DNA of 64,000 nucleotides. It comes from JAWKIW01 sp041394145 (GTDB lineage Bacteria > Actinomycetota > Acidimicrobiia > Acidimicrobiales > Acidimicrobilacustridaceae). The stretch lies in assembly GCA_041394145.1 (NCBI GenBank), contig JAWKIW010000002.1:62001-126000 (forward strand), in the 5' to 3' direction. The notes beneath the pieces are model-generated. The model was not told where the DNA came from and made no database searches. It worked only from the letters and a program-made list of their open reading frames with translations. The translations under genes and the position numbers were made by a program. This document shows positions 8,898-17,700 of the stretch, one piece after another; positions within the stretch are counted from its first letter, which is position 1, and every line of letters starts with the position of its first letter.

Positions 8898-8929
8898 ACC
8901 TGACACCCCGTCAGGTGCTTGGCTAGCGT
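8898..8929 (+). promoter_or_regulatory. Crotonase promoter with overlapping palindromic operator
   Basis: An inverted repeat with 7-bp arms (ACCTGAC 8898-8904, GTCAGGT 8910-8916) covers a -35-like TGACAC (8901-8906). A TAGCGT -10 box (8924-8929) follows after exactly 17 bp, and the ATG at 8938 begins 8 nt later. The geometry fits a repressor that blocks the -35 of a leaderless promoter. Confidence 0.6.
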
Positions 8930-8937
8930 CTCGGGTC

Positions 8938-9756
8938 ATGAGCGATCCCGTAGCCCCCGCCGTCCTGATCGAGCGTGACGGCCACGTCGTCACCGTCACC
9001 CTCAACCGGCCCGACAAGCGCAACGCCTTCAACGCCGAGATGCTGTGCCTGCTCGCCGACGCCTGGGACATGATCGACGGCGACCCCGACGTCCGGGTCG
9101 CCATCCTCACCGGCGCCGACGGCAACTTCTCCGCCGGCGCCGACCTCGACCGCCTCGTCGGCGCCCTCCTGTCGGGCAAGCCCCCCGAGACCGAGTACGA
9201 GGCCCGCATCCGCGACGACTTCTCGATCATCTTCAAGGGCTTCTTGAAGGAGTACCGGACCAAGAAGCCGCTGATCGCCGCCATCGAGGGCTACTGCTAC
9301 GCCGGCGGCACCGAGATCCTGCAGGCCACCGACCTGCGGGTGGCGGGCGAGTCCGCCCAGATCGCCATCACCGAGGTGCGTCGTGGGCTGTTCCCCATGT
9401 CGGCGTCCACCATCCGCCTGCCCCGCCAGATCCCCTACGCGCTGGCGATGGAGCTGCTGCTGGTGGGCGAGCCCCTGACGCCGGCCCAGGCCAGGGAGTG
9501 GGGGCTGATCAACCACGTCACCCCCGACGGCGGGGCGCTGGCCAAGGCCCGCGAGCTGGCCGACAAGATCGCCGCCAACGGGCCGCTGGCGGTGCAGGGC
9601 GTCAAGGCCGCGGTGCTGGCCGCCGACGCGCTGCCCGAGGCGGACGCCTTCGCCAAGGAGATGGAGATCGGCATGGCGGTGATGTCGAGCAACGACGCCA
9701 AGGAGGGCCCCCGGGCCTTCCTCGAGAAGCGGCCGGCGAGCTTCACCGGCACCTGA
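8938..9756 (+). CDS. Crotonase/enoyl-CoA hydratase family protein
   Basis: 272 residues. The N-terminal strand VTVTLNRPDKRNAFN, the oxyanion-hole segment FSAGADL and the second oxyanion glycine region in GYCYAGGTEI are all present. The active-site region reads I-T-E-V-R-R-G-L-F-P, with the glutamate expected for a hydratase. Likely reaction: hydration of a 2-enoyl-CoA in fatty-acid or sterol side-chain beta-oxidation; isomerase or other crotonase chemistry is possible. It is monocistronic, with its own promoter-operator, and converges on the hydrolase pair. A control link to the P450 is suggested by the shared TGACAC half-site. Confidence 0.88.
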   Translation: MSDPVAPAVLIERDGHVVTVTLNRPDKRNAFNAEMLCLLADAWDMIDGDPDVRVAILTGADGNFSAGADLDRLVGALLSGKPPETEYEARIRDDFSIIFKGFLKEYRTKKPLIAAIEGYCYAGGTEILQATDLRVAGESAQIAITEVRRGLFPMSASTIRLPRQIPYALAMELLLVGEPLTPAQAREWGLINHVTPDGGALAKARELADKIAANGPLAVQGVKAAVLAADALPEADAFAKEMEIGMAVMSSNDAKEGPRAFLEKRPASFTGT

Positions 9757-9782
9757 GCCCCGGCTCGTGGACCCACGCTCGC

Positions 9783-11387
9783 TCAGCTGGTGACGAAGCG
9801 GGGTGGGCTGGAGCAGGTCGGACCGCCGTCGCCGGTCGGTGCGCGCAGGAAGGACACGACCAGCTGCTGCGGGCAGGGGCCGGCGTCGATCACGGCGTGG
9901 CCGGCGCCGTCGACCACGACGACGCGGGCGCGCGACAGCCCCCGGGCGGCCTGCTCGGCCCACGCCGGCGCGGTGACGGGGTCGTAGGTGCCGGCCAGCA
10001 GGAGGGCGGGCACGTCCGAGCGGGTCTCGGCGGACGGCCGCGGGGGGATGGCCCACGCCGCGCAGTCCTCGAGCTGCTGCTCGGCGAGGACCACGAGGTC
10101 CTCCCGGAACGCCGGGGGGATCGACGCCGACCGCTCGGCGATGGCGTCGGGGTCGTTGGCCGGCGCCTCCTCAGCGCACTCGACGGCGTAGAAGAGGGCG
10201 TCGCTGTCGTCGGGGCGCCGGCTGGCGTCGGGCGGCTCGCCGGCGTCGGTCGTCGTCGCCCCGGCCGTCTGCAGCAGGTCGTAGCCGGCGCCGGCGTCAC
10301 CCCGGGCCACGAGGTCGAGGGCCTTCGGCAGCTCGGGGATCGCCGCCGTCAGGTACATCGCCTCGGCGAGGGCGTCCACCACGTCGGCACCGGTCAGGTC
10401 GATGTCGACCGGTTCGCCGGTGTCGGGGTCGGTGACGGTCACGGGCGCGGGGGAGCGGTCCAGGCGCTCGACCGCGGCCGTCAGGCGCGCCTCGAGGTCG
10501 GGGTAGGCGGCGTCGCAGCCGGGGTCGGCCCGGCAGCCGGCGAACAGGTTCGCCATGGCCTGCCACAGCACGGTCGGCTGCTCCTCGTAGCCCCGCACCC
10601 CGACCGGGTAGACGGAGTCGAGCACGATCGAGCGGATGCCGTCGGGGTGGTCGGCCAGCACCCGCAGGGCGAGGCGGGTCCCGTAGGAGACGCCGAACAG
10701 GTCGACCTGGGCGAGGCCGAGGGCCCGGCGCAGGTCGTCGACGTCGGCGGCCGACTCCGCCGTGGAGAACGCGCCCAGGTCGACGCCCGAGGAGGCCAGG
10801 CGGTCTCGACAGGCCCGGAAGAGCCGGGCGACCTCGGCGTCGGTGTCCGCCGGCATCGACCTCGTCTCGCGGTCGCAGGTGAGGCGCGGCTCGCTGTACC
10901 CGGTGCCGCGCTGGTCGACGAGGATCACGTCGCGGTCGGCGAGCAGCGGCGACGGTGGGGTGGTCCACGTCTCGACGGCGGCGAGCGCGGAGCCGCCGGG
11001 CCCGCCCTCGAGGTACACGACGGGGTCGGGCGCCTTGGCCGGGTTCGCCGACCGGACGATCGCCACCGCCAGCTGCAGCGTCGGGCCGTCGGGCCGGTCG
11101 CGGTGCTGGGGGACGGTGAGCGTCCCGCAGGTGATGTCGGCGCCGCCGGTGGCGTCGCGGCGGAACGGGCAGGGTCCGGTGACGAACGCCGGCGGCGTCG
11201 CGTCCACCGGTGGCGTCGGCGAGGTCGGGGGCGAGGACCCGCTCGGGGTCCCGGGCGAGGCGTCGCCCGTGGCCGGCGGCCCGGCCCGGTCCGGGGCGGT
11301 CGTCGTGCAGCCGGCGAGCCCCAGCGCCAGCGCCACCAGGACGGCCGGCAGGGCTCGCCGCGCCCGCACCGGCGACCAGGTCGTCAC
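9783..11387 (-). CDS. Secreted alpha/beta-hydrolase lipoprotein, tripeptidyl aminopeptidase family (copy 2)
   Basis: 534 residues from the GTG at 11387. A signal peptide ends in a lipobox L-A-G-C, followed by a Pro/Thr linker and an alpha/beta-hydrolase domain. The segment VVYLEGGPGGSA carries the oxyanion loop, DQRGTGYS is typical of proline iminopeptidase/TAP-like enzymes, the nucleophile elbow is GVSYGTR, and the C-terminal part holds the acid in GTYDPVTA and the histidine in GAGHAV. The family removes N-terminal peptides or hydrolyses esters outside the membrane. The start overlaps the stop of the next gene upstream as GTGA (11384-11387), indicating translational coupling to its paralogue. 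Confidence 0.88.
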   Translation of the reverse strand: MTTWSPVRARRALPAVLVALALGLAGCTTTAPDRAGPPATGDASPGTPSGSSPPTSPTPPVDATPPAFVTGPCPFRRDATGGADITCGTLTVPQHRDRPDGPTLQLAVAIVRSANPAKAPDPVVYLEGGPGGSALAAVETWTTPPSPLLADRDVILVDQRGTGYSEPRLTCDRETRSMPADTDAEVARLFRACRDRLASSGVDLGAFSTAESAADVDDLRRALGLAQVDLFGVSYGTRLALRVLADHPDGIRSIVLDSVYPVGVRGYEEQPTVLWQAMANLFAGCRADPGCDAAYPDLEARLTAAVERLDRSPAPVTVTDPDTGEPVDIDLTGADVVDALAEAMYLTAAIPELPKALDLVARGDAGAGYDLLQTAGATTTDAGEPPDASRRPDDSDALFYAVECAEEAPANDPDAIAERSASIPPAFREDLVVLAEQQLEDCAAWAIPPRPSAETRSDVPALLLAGTYDPVTAPAWAEQAARGLSRARVVVVDGAGHAVIDAGPCPQQLVVSFLRAPTGDGGPTCSSPPRFVTS

Positions 11388-12976
11388 CGGAAGCCGGTGA
11401 TCGGGGCGCAGCCGCCCGCCGGCGCGGTGGGGTCGTTGATGAAGGACGTCACGAGGTTGGCGCCGCACTCGCCCGTGAAGTACACGCCGTGGCCGGCCCC
11501 GTCGACCTGGACGAGCTGGGCCTTGGGGAGGCGGCTGGCGGCGAGCTGGCCCCAGGCCGGTGGCGTGATCGGGTCCATCGAGCCGGCGAGCACCAGCGTG
11601 GGGATGTCGGCCGTGGTCTCGGCGAGCTGCCGGGGCGGCACCTTCCACGACTGGCAGATCTCGAAGTTCTGCTTGGCGCTCTTCAGCAGCGCCGACTTCA
11701 GCGGCTCGGGGATCTCGGCCGAGCGCGCCTCGAGCTCGGCCGGGGTGGTGAGCGGCGCCTCCTCGGCGCACTGCACGGTGTAGTGCAGGCCGTCGCTCTG
11801 GGACGGGCGCCGGTTCGAGACGTCCTTCTCGGGGGTGGCCACGATCGTGGGCAGCGCGTCGGCGAGCAGGTTCAGCCCCTGCAGGGTCTGGCCGTTGGCC
11901 GACAGGGTGATGGCGCGGGGGATCACCCGGATGGCGTCGGCGATGTAGGACGCCTGGAAGAGGAACTGGGCGAGGTCGGCGCCGGTGAACTCGAAGGGCT
12001 GCAGCTCACCGTCGGAGGTGACCCGCCGCACCTTGAGCGGCTCGTCGTTGAGCTGGTTGATGGCGTCGCCGAGGCGGGTCTCGAGGTTCGGGTACCGGGA
12101 GGCACACGACGGGTCGGCAGCGCAGGCGTCGAAGATGGCGCGGAAGGCCCGGTAGGCGTCGGCGGGGATGTCGGCGAAGGCCTTCACCCCGGCGGGGTAG
12201 GTGGAGTCGAGCACGACGCTGCGGATCCCCTCGGGGTGCTCGGCCATGATCTGCAGCGCCAGGCGGGTGCCGTAGGAGACGCCGAACAGGTTCCACTGCT
12301 GCAGGCCGAGGGCGGTGCGCAGGTCGGCGATGTCGGCGCCGATCTCGGAGGTGGTGTAGTGGCTGAGGTCGATCTTGGCGCCGTTGAGCCGCTCGTAGCA
12401 GTCGCCCATCAGCTGGACCTCCTGCTCGGAGCGGGTCGCGGTGGCGAACTCGAAGTCGCAGCTGAGGCGGGGGTCGGAGTAGCCGGTGCCGCGCTGGTCG
12501 ACGAAGATCACGTCGCGGTCGGCGAGCAGCGGTGACGGCGGGTTGGTCCACAGCTCGAGGGCGGCGAGGGCGGAGCCGCCGGGGCCGCCCTCGAGGTAGA
12601 CGACCGGGTCGGGCTTGGGCGTGGGCGAGGTGGACTTGAGGGTGACCACCTGCAGCGTCACCTTGCGCTTCTTCGGGTCGTCACGGTTTTCGGGGACCGT
12701 GAGCGTCCCGCACACGACGGCGACGTTCTTGATCCCCTTGACGCCCTTGACCGGGCAGGTCTCCTGCTGCTGGTAGACGGGCTGGTACTGCGGCTTGGGC
12801 TTCGACGTCGTCGGCCCGCCGAAGGTCGGGGTGACCACGTTGTCGAGCTTCTTGGCCGACTCGTCCTTGGCGCAGCCGCCCGCGACGAGGCCCAGGGCCA
12901 GGCCCACCGCCGCCACCGTCGCGCCGAACCGCCGTCGAGAGGTCGGCGGGGTCGTCCGCCGCAGTGAGCTCCGCAC
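11384..12976 (-). CDS. Secreted alpha/beta-hydrolase lipoprotein, tripeptidyl aminopeptidase family (copy 1)
   Basis: 530 residues, first gene of a two-gene operon. The N-terminal RR-rich region and hydrophobic core end in G-G-C-A-K, a lipoprotein cleavage site. The catalytic domain repeats the elements of its neighbour: EGGPGGSALAALE, DQRGTGYSDPRL, nucleophile GVSYGTRLAL, acid AGSMDPITPP and histidine DGAGHGV. The two copies look similar over most of their length, so they arose by tandem duplication. They differ in the linker: this one has a K/Q/P-rich stretch with YQPVYQQQ. The GTG at 12976 is the chosen start; no strong Shine-Dalgarno is seen. Confidence 0.87.
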   Translation of the reverse strand: MRSSLRRTTPPTSRRRFGATVAAVGLALGLVAGGCAKDESAKKLDNVVTPTFGGPTTSKPKPQYQPVYQQQETCPVKGVKGIKNVAVVCGTLTVPENRDDPKKRKVTLQVVTLKSTSPTPKPDPVVYLEGGPGGSALAALELWTNPPSPLLADRDVIFVDQRGTGYSDPRLSCDFEFATATRSEQEVQLMGDCYERLNGAKIDLSHYTTSEIGADIADLRTALGLQQWNLFGVSYGTRLALQIMAEHPEGIRSVVLDSTYPAGVKAFADIPADAYRAFRAIFDACAADPSCASRYPNLETRLGDAINQLNDEPLKVRRVTSDGELQPFEFTGADLAQFLFQASYIADAIRVIPRAITLSANGQTLQGLNLLADALPTIVATPEKDVSNRRPSQSDGLHYTVQCAEEAPLTTPAELEARSAEIPEPLKSALLKSAKQNFEICQSWKVPPRQLAETTADIPTLVLAGSMDPITPPAWGQLAASRLPKAQLVQVDGAGHGVYFTGECGANLVTSFINDPTAPAGGCAPITGFR

Positions 12977-13028
12977 GGGCCCACATGTACCACGCCGCCG
13001 GGCCGGCGCGGGCTCGGGTTCGGGCGGC

Positions 13029-14305
13029 TCAAGGGTCGATGACGAGCACGGCCGCCGCAGGGTAGCTGGCCGTCCAGACGGCGCCGGCGCCGGCGACCAC
13101 CGCGCCCGGGGCGCAGCCGGGCACCCACGAGTCGGTCACGTCGGCGGTCACCGGGTCGACCCGCAGCAGGCGGTTGTCGCGCTGGCGGTCGAAGCGGCTG
13201 GTCACGTCGAGGCGGAAGCTGGTCACCCACACCGCGCCCTCGCCGGCGGCGGCCCCGACCGACGTCGAGACGTCGCGCACCACGCCCGTGAGGCGCCCGT
13301 CGGCGCCGATCCGGGCGAGGCCGTCGTCGGTGTCCACCCACACGGCGTCCGCCAGCGTGCGGACCCGGCCCGGCGCGGGGACGGCAACGGCGTGCCGCTG
13401 GTGCGAGTCCCGGTGCGGGGATCGATGCGCACGACCTCGACACCGTCGGCCACCGCGAACAGCGACCCGGCCGCCCAGGTGAGGCCGCCGAGGCGGCGCC
13501 CGGCCCCGCCCCCGCCGGCCACCACCGTCGGGTTGCCGTCGTCGAGCTCGACCCGCCACAGCCGGTCGCTCGCCTCGACCCAGGCCTGGCCCTCGCCGTC
13601 GGTCGCCAAGCCGACGCCGTCGGCCCAGGGCGAGCCCGGCAGCCGATCGTCTCCTTCCGGTCCGATCCCGACGGTGTCGGGCGCGGGGGTGCGGGCATCG
13701 ACCCACGTCAGGTCGAGGCGGTCGTCGGCCGCCGCCGAGCGCCGCAGCAGCACCCAGAGGCCGGGTCGCTCGGCACCGCCGGCGGTGGCCACGGCCGCGA
13801 TGTCGTCACCGGGCTCGCCCAGGTCCACCGTCGCCGTCAGCGTCACCGTCGCCGGGGCGACCCGCCAGAGGCGGGGCGCGGCCCGGCCCGGGGCGACGCT
13901 CGCCGGTCCCTTGCCGGTGACCCACAGCGAACCCCCTGCCTCGAGGAGGCGGCCGGTGGTGGCGGCGTCGAGGGACAGGCCCCCGGTCGGGGTGCGGGTC
14001 GCGGGGTCGACCCGGGTGACGGCCCGGTCGCCGAGGGCCCACACCGACCCGCCGGCGATGGCCACGTCCTCGACCGGCTGGCCGATCGGGACCTCCTCAC
14101 CGTCCTGGCCTCCCCGCCACCCGTCCGCGTAGCAGGGACCGAGGGCCCGGGTGACGGTCGCCGGCCCGACGACGGCGGCGACGAGGACCACGACCACGCC
14201 GATGCCCGAGAGGAGCCGACGACGCCGTCGTGACGGTCGGGCCCGTGCCGTCGGGGCGACGGCCTCGGGCGCCGTCGACGCGCCTGCGTCGGCCTCGATG
14301 GTCAC
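13029..14305 (-). CDS. Membrane-anchored beta-propeller protein (one frameshift)
   Basis: About 425 residues. A short cytoplasmic N-terminus with RPSRRRRRLLSG precedes one transmembrane helix; the rest is extracytoplasmic. It is built from repeated blades with G-S-V/L-W-V-type strands (GGSVWALGDRAVTRVDP, GGSLWVTGKG, AGSLFAVADGVEVV, DAVWVDTDDGLARI, EGAVWVTSF, AGAVWTASY), as in NHL or virginiamycin-B-lyase-like propellers. No catalytic residues are recognised, so the function is unknown. The frame breaks near 13380 in a CCCCG context; adding one base joins GTPLPSP to A-P-G-R-V-R-T-L-A. ATG at 14305. Confidence 0.65.
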
Positions 14306-14399
14306 GCCCGCGACCCGGTCGCCATGTCCTCATCGTGGCCTGCCCCGGCCCGCCGTCGCGAGCCCAGCGGGGGGCTGGTCCGATGCACGGGGTGCGGCG

Positions 14400-15491
14400 T
14401 CAGCGGTAGAAGCCGATGATGTCCACCAGGACGTCGGTGCTGCTGTTGGGTGGGACGTAGAGGGCGATCTGGGCGGTGGCGTCGCAGGCGACGACGGTGG
14501 TGTTGGCGACGATCTCGCCGGCGGTGAACCAGTTGATGCTCGAGGCGTTGGGGGTGGCGGCGCCTGCCTTGTAGGCGGCGAGGAACCCCGACGCGCTGGT
14601 GTTGACCACGGTGAGGTTGGTGAGCACGCCGGTGGCGCCGGCGGGCACGCCGCTGCTGTTGGCCTTGGTGTCGATGACGCGGGTGGTGCCGTTGGCGATC
14701 GGGGTCTTCGAGCCGATGTTCGGCGGGTTGTTGGGCCGCGAGTCGTAGGCGCGCACCGGGGCGTTCAGCAGGACGAGGGCACCGGCGGTGCTGCCGCCTC
14801 CCAGCCGCCGCCACGTACCGGGCGTGCCCGGCGCGACGCACAGCCACAGGTCGTGGTTCACGTCGAGGGCGATCTCGCCGAGGCGGTGCGCGTCGGTGCG
14901 GGTCGGTGGGATCGGCAGGCCGTCGGGGTCGGGTGGCTCGGCGGCCGGCCCGTCGAGGACCAGGTGGGCCTTGGCCGTCGGGACGTTGGGGGCCACGACG
15001 AGCGGGTACCCGCTGTTGGTCGTGCCGAGCAGGGCGGCGCCACCGAGCGAGGACGCCCACAGCGCGTTGGTAGTGGCGCCGGTCGTCTGGGCGAAGACGC
15101 CGAGGCCGCTCGCGTTGCGGGCGTCGACCGTGGCGCCGAAGGCGTTGCTCGTGGCCGCGATGGCGTTGCTCGATCCCGTGCCGGTCGCGATCACCGCCGG
15201 GCTGCCGTCGAAGGTGCCCTGGGCGGCGGCAGCCGGAGACGCCGACACCAGCACGGCGGCCGCGCCCCCGGCCGCGGCACCGGCGGCGGCCACGCCGGCC
15301 CGGCGCAGCAGCTCGCGGCGGCCGGTCACCTCGTCGTGCCGGCGGGTGGTCGCCCCGGGGGCCTCGTCCGGCCTCGGCCGGGCGTCGACCTCGTCGAGCC
15401 GCCGCCGTACGGCAGCCAGCTCGTCACGCAGGGCCTGCAGCTCCTCGGCCTGGTGGTGCACGAGGGCATGGAGCTCGTCGGTCGTCGCCAT
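14400..15491 (-). CDS. Tat-exported surface protein with C-terminal DIIGFY domain
   Basis: 363 residues. Residues 1-40 form a Leu/Ala heptad-like coiled coil. A twin-arginine signal (G-R-R-E-L-L-R-R-A-G-V) starts near residue 57, so the signal is internal rather than N-terminal. A Thr/Ala/Ser-rich stalk follows, and the last ~130 residues form a domain starting at VRAYDSRPNNPPN and containing GVLTNLTVVNTSASG, INWFTAGEIVANTT and the terminal V-D-I-I-G-F-Y-R. The gene at 36050 and the relic at 4430 carry the same domain. Similar C-termini are familiar from cell-surface proteins of this lineage; the role is unknown. Confidence 0.75.
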   Translation of the reverse strand: MATTDELHALVHHQAEELQALRDELAAVRRRLDEVDARPRPDEAPGATTRRHDEVTGRRELLRRAGVAAAGAAAGGAAAVLVSASPAAAAQGTFDGSPAVIATGTGSSNAIAATSNAFGATVDARNASGLGVFAQTTGATTNALWASSLGGAALLGTTNSGYPLVVAPNVPTAKAHLVLDGPAAEPPDPDGLPIPPTRTDAHRLGEIALDVNHDLWLCVAPGTPGTWRRLGGGSTAGALVLLNAPVRAYDSRPNNPPNIGSKTPIANGTTRVIDTKANSSGVPAGATGVLTNLTVVNTSASGFLAAYKAGAATPNASSINWFTAGEIVANTTVVACDATAQIALYVPPNSSTDVLVDIIGFYR

Positions 15492-15620
15492 GACGCCTCC
15501 TTCCGTCGCCGAGCCACCCGTCGTCCCGCCGGTGGCGCACGCCTGTCTCGCACCCTCCTGCGTCGCTGCTGGCGGCGGCAGGGCCGAAGGTCCGCCCGTG
15601 CGGCCCTCGACGCCGACGTG

Positions 15621-16634
15621 CTACCCGAGGACGAGGTCGGCGATGCGCTGGAGGGCCTGGGTGCTGCCGGGCGAGTAGACGAGCAGGGTCGACACCGGCG
15701 ACTCGTCCCACGCGGCGAGGCGGTCGCGGATGCGCTCGGGTGGGCCGACCAGCGAGATGGCGTCGGCGAACTCGTCGGGCACGAGGGCGATGGCCTCGTC
15801 GCGGCGGCCCTCGAAGAAGGCCTCCTGGATGGCCAGCGCCTCGGCCTCGTAGCCGAACCGGCCCATGAGCTTGGTGTGGTAGTTCTGCCCCTTGGCGCCC
15901 ATGCCGCCGATGTAGAAGCCCAGCATCATCTTCACCGGGGCGAGGCCCTCCTCGACGGAGTCGGTGATGTTGAGCTGCACGCCGGCGACGATGTCGAAGC
16001 CCTCCTTGGCCGGGGCCAGCGACTCGGCGTACACGTCCTGGTGGTACGGCGAGTAGTAGAGGGGCAGCCAGCCGTCGGCGATCTCGGCCGTCTGGCGCAC
16101 GTTCTTGGGGCCCTCGGCACCGAGGTAGATGGGCAGGTCGCGCCGCCGCGGGTGGGTGATCGCCTTGAGCGGCTTGCCGAGGCCGACCGCACCGGGTCCC
16201 CGGTAGGGGTGCTGGTAGAACTCGCCCTGGAAGTCGAGCGGCTCCTCGCGGCGCAGCACCCTCCGCACGATCTCCACGTACTCCCGGGTGCGGGCCAGGG
16301 GCTTGTCGCTCGGCCGTCCGTACCAGCCCTCCACCACCTGCGGGCCGCTGACCCCGAGGCCGAGCTGGAAGCGGCCGTCGGAGATGTGGTCGAGGGTGAT
16401 GGCGGCCATCGCCGTCGCCGTGGGCGTGCGGGCGGCCAGCTGCACGACCGAGGTGCCCAGCTTGATGCGCGACGTGTGGCCGGCGATCCATCCGAGGGGG
16501 GTGAAGGCGTCCGAGCCCCAGGCCTCGGCCGTCCAGACCGAGTCGAAGCCCAGCCGCTCGGCCTCCCTGGTCACCTCGATGACGTCCGGCGGCGGCAGCT
16601 GCCCCCAGTAGCCCCACATCAGCCCGAGCTTCAC
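15621..16634 (-). CDS. LLM-class F420-dependent oxidoreductase
   Basis: 337 residues, luciferase-like monooxygenase TIM-barrel fold. Typical segments are the N-terminal K-L-G-L-M-W-G-Y-W-G, EAERLGFDSVW, IKLGTSVVQLAARTP, TLDHISDGRFQLGLGVSG and the C-terminal G-P-P-E-R-I-R-D-R-L. Such enzymes transfer hydride from reduced F420 to varied substrates; the substrate is not inferable. The GTG at 16634 is supported by GGGAGG upstream. Confidence 0.88.
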   Translation of the reverse strand: MKLGLMWGYWGQLPPPDVIEVTREAERLGFDSVWTAEAWGSDAFTPLGWIAGHTSRIKLGTSVVQLAARTPTATAMAAITLDHISDGRFQLGLGVSGPQVVEGWYGRPSDKPLARTREYVEIVRRVLRREEPLDFQGEFYQHPYRGPGAVGLGKPLKAITHPRRRDLPIYLGAEGPKNVRQTAEIADGWLPLYYSPYHQDVYAESLAPAKEGFDIVAGVQLNITDSVEEGLAPVKMMLGFYIGGMGAKGQNYHTKLMGRFGYEAEALAIQEAFFEGRRDEAIALVPDEFADAISLVGPPERIRDRLAAWDESPVSTLLVYSPGSTQALQRIADLVLG

Positions 16635-16797
16635 GGCATCCCTCCCGTCGGCGGCCGGGACCGGCGCTGGCCGGTGCCCGCCGCACGCTACCGGCCGGCT
16701 CCCCTGGGCGCGAACCCGGCCCGGTCGGTCACGTGCATGCGGGTGACCACCGGTGCGGTGGCCCGGGGCCTGAGCGTCGGAGGGCGCGCCGCGTGCG

Positions 16798-17700
16798 TCA
16801 CGCGTAGCGGCGCAGGGCGGCCAGCACCGACGACGCGTAGCCGCCGCCGAACAGCACGGTGTGCACCAGCAGCGGGTGCAGCTGCCAGAGCGCGACCCGC
16901 TCGGCGTGGCCGTCGGCGAGGGGGAAGGCGTCCTCGTAGGCGGCGAACACCCGGGGCCCGAAGCCCCCGAAGAGCCGCATCATGGCCAGGTCGACCTCGC
17001 GATGGCCGCCGTGGGCCGAGGGGTCGATCAGCACCGGCGCGCCGTGCTCGTCGACGATGGCGTTGCCGCCCCACAGGTCGCCGTGGAGCCGGGCCGGCGG
17101 CTCGGGCGGGCCGGCGAGCTGCGGCAGCCGCGCCGCGAGGCGGTCGGCGAGCCCGCGTGCCTCGGGCGGCAGCCGCCCGTCGTGGACGGCCCGGCGCACG
17201 AGCGGCAGGACGCGGCGCTCGGCGAAGAACGTCGGCCAGTCGCCCGCCGGCGTGTTGTCCTGGGGCAGCGGCCCGATGAACCCCGGCCGGTCGAGCCCGA
17301 ACGACGGGGCGCCGGCGCCGTGCAGGGCGGCGAGGCCGCGCCCGAGGGCCTCGTCGTGGTCGGGATCCGGGCGACCCGGGTGGATCCGCTCGAGCACCAG
17401 CACCGCGACGTCGCCGTGGCGGCCCGTGCCCACCACGGCCGGGAGCCGGAGGGCACCGGCCTCTGCCAACCAGGCGAGCCCGTGGGCCTCCGCCTCGAAG
17501 AAGCCGTCGGGTGCCCGGTGGTGGGACTTGACGAAGACCTCCCGTCCGTCGGCCAGCACCGCCAGCGCAGCCCGACTGGTGTCGCCGCCGCCGACGTCGT
17601 GGAGGGCGTCGACGCGGGCGCCGCTCGCCTCCTCGACGGCGGTGGTCAGGTCACCGCCGTCGGGCACGATCCGGGTGATCCGGGTGATCCGGCGGAGCAC
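16798..17700 (-). CDS. Fructosamine/ketosamine 3-kinase family protein
   Basis: Up to 300 residues. APH-like kinase fold: nucleotide-binding lysine in EVFVKSHH, catalytic loop H-G-D-L-W-G-G-N and metal-binding DPSAHGGHREVDLAM, all diagnostic for the fructosamine-3-kinase family. Bacterial members phosphorylate ribulosamines and erythrulosamines on glycated proteins, which destabilises the adduct and frees the amine. It overlaps the 3' end of the low-Mr phosphatase gene by about 17-50 bp, depending on whether translation starts at the GTG of 17700 or at the in-frame GTG of 17667; the later start avoids a short ATC-ACC-CGG triplication. The overlap implies co-translation with the phosphatase. 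Confidence 0.88.
   Translation of the reverse strand: MLRRITRITRIVPDGGDLTTAVEEASGARVDALHDVGGGDTSRAALAVLADGREVFVKSHHRAPDGFFEAEAHGLAWLAEAGALRLPAVVGTGRHGDVAVLVLERIHPGRPDPDHDEALGRGLAALHGAGAPSFGLDRPGFIGPLPQDNTPAGDWPTFFAERRVLPLVRRAVHDGRLPPEARGLADRLAARLPQLAGPPEPPARLHGDLWGGNAIVDEHGAPVLIDPSAHGGHREVDLAMMRLFGGFGPRVFAAYEDAFPLADGHAERVALWQLHPLLVHTVLFGGGYASSVLAALRRYA

Noticed and set aside
8793..8937. tRNA gene
   Set aside because: The stem-loop lacks a cloverleaf and a T-loop GTTC-type motif; no tRNA was found anywhere in the window.
9045..11783. A 912-codon plus-strand frame across the crotonase and hydrolase genes
   Set aside because: Arg/Gly-rich translation with no conserved motifs; antisense to clear hydrolase genes.
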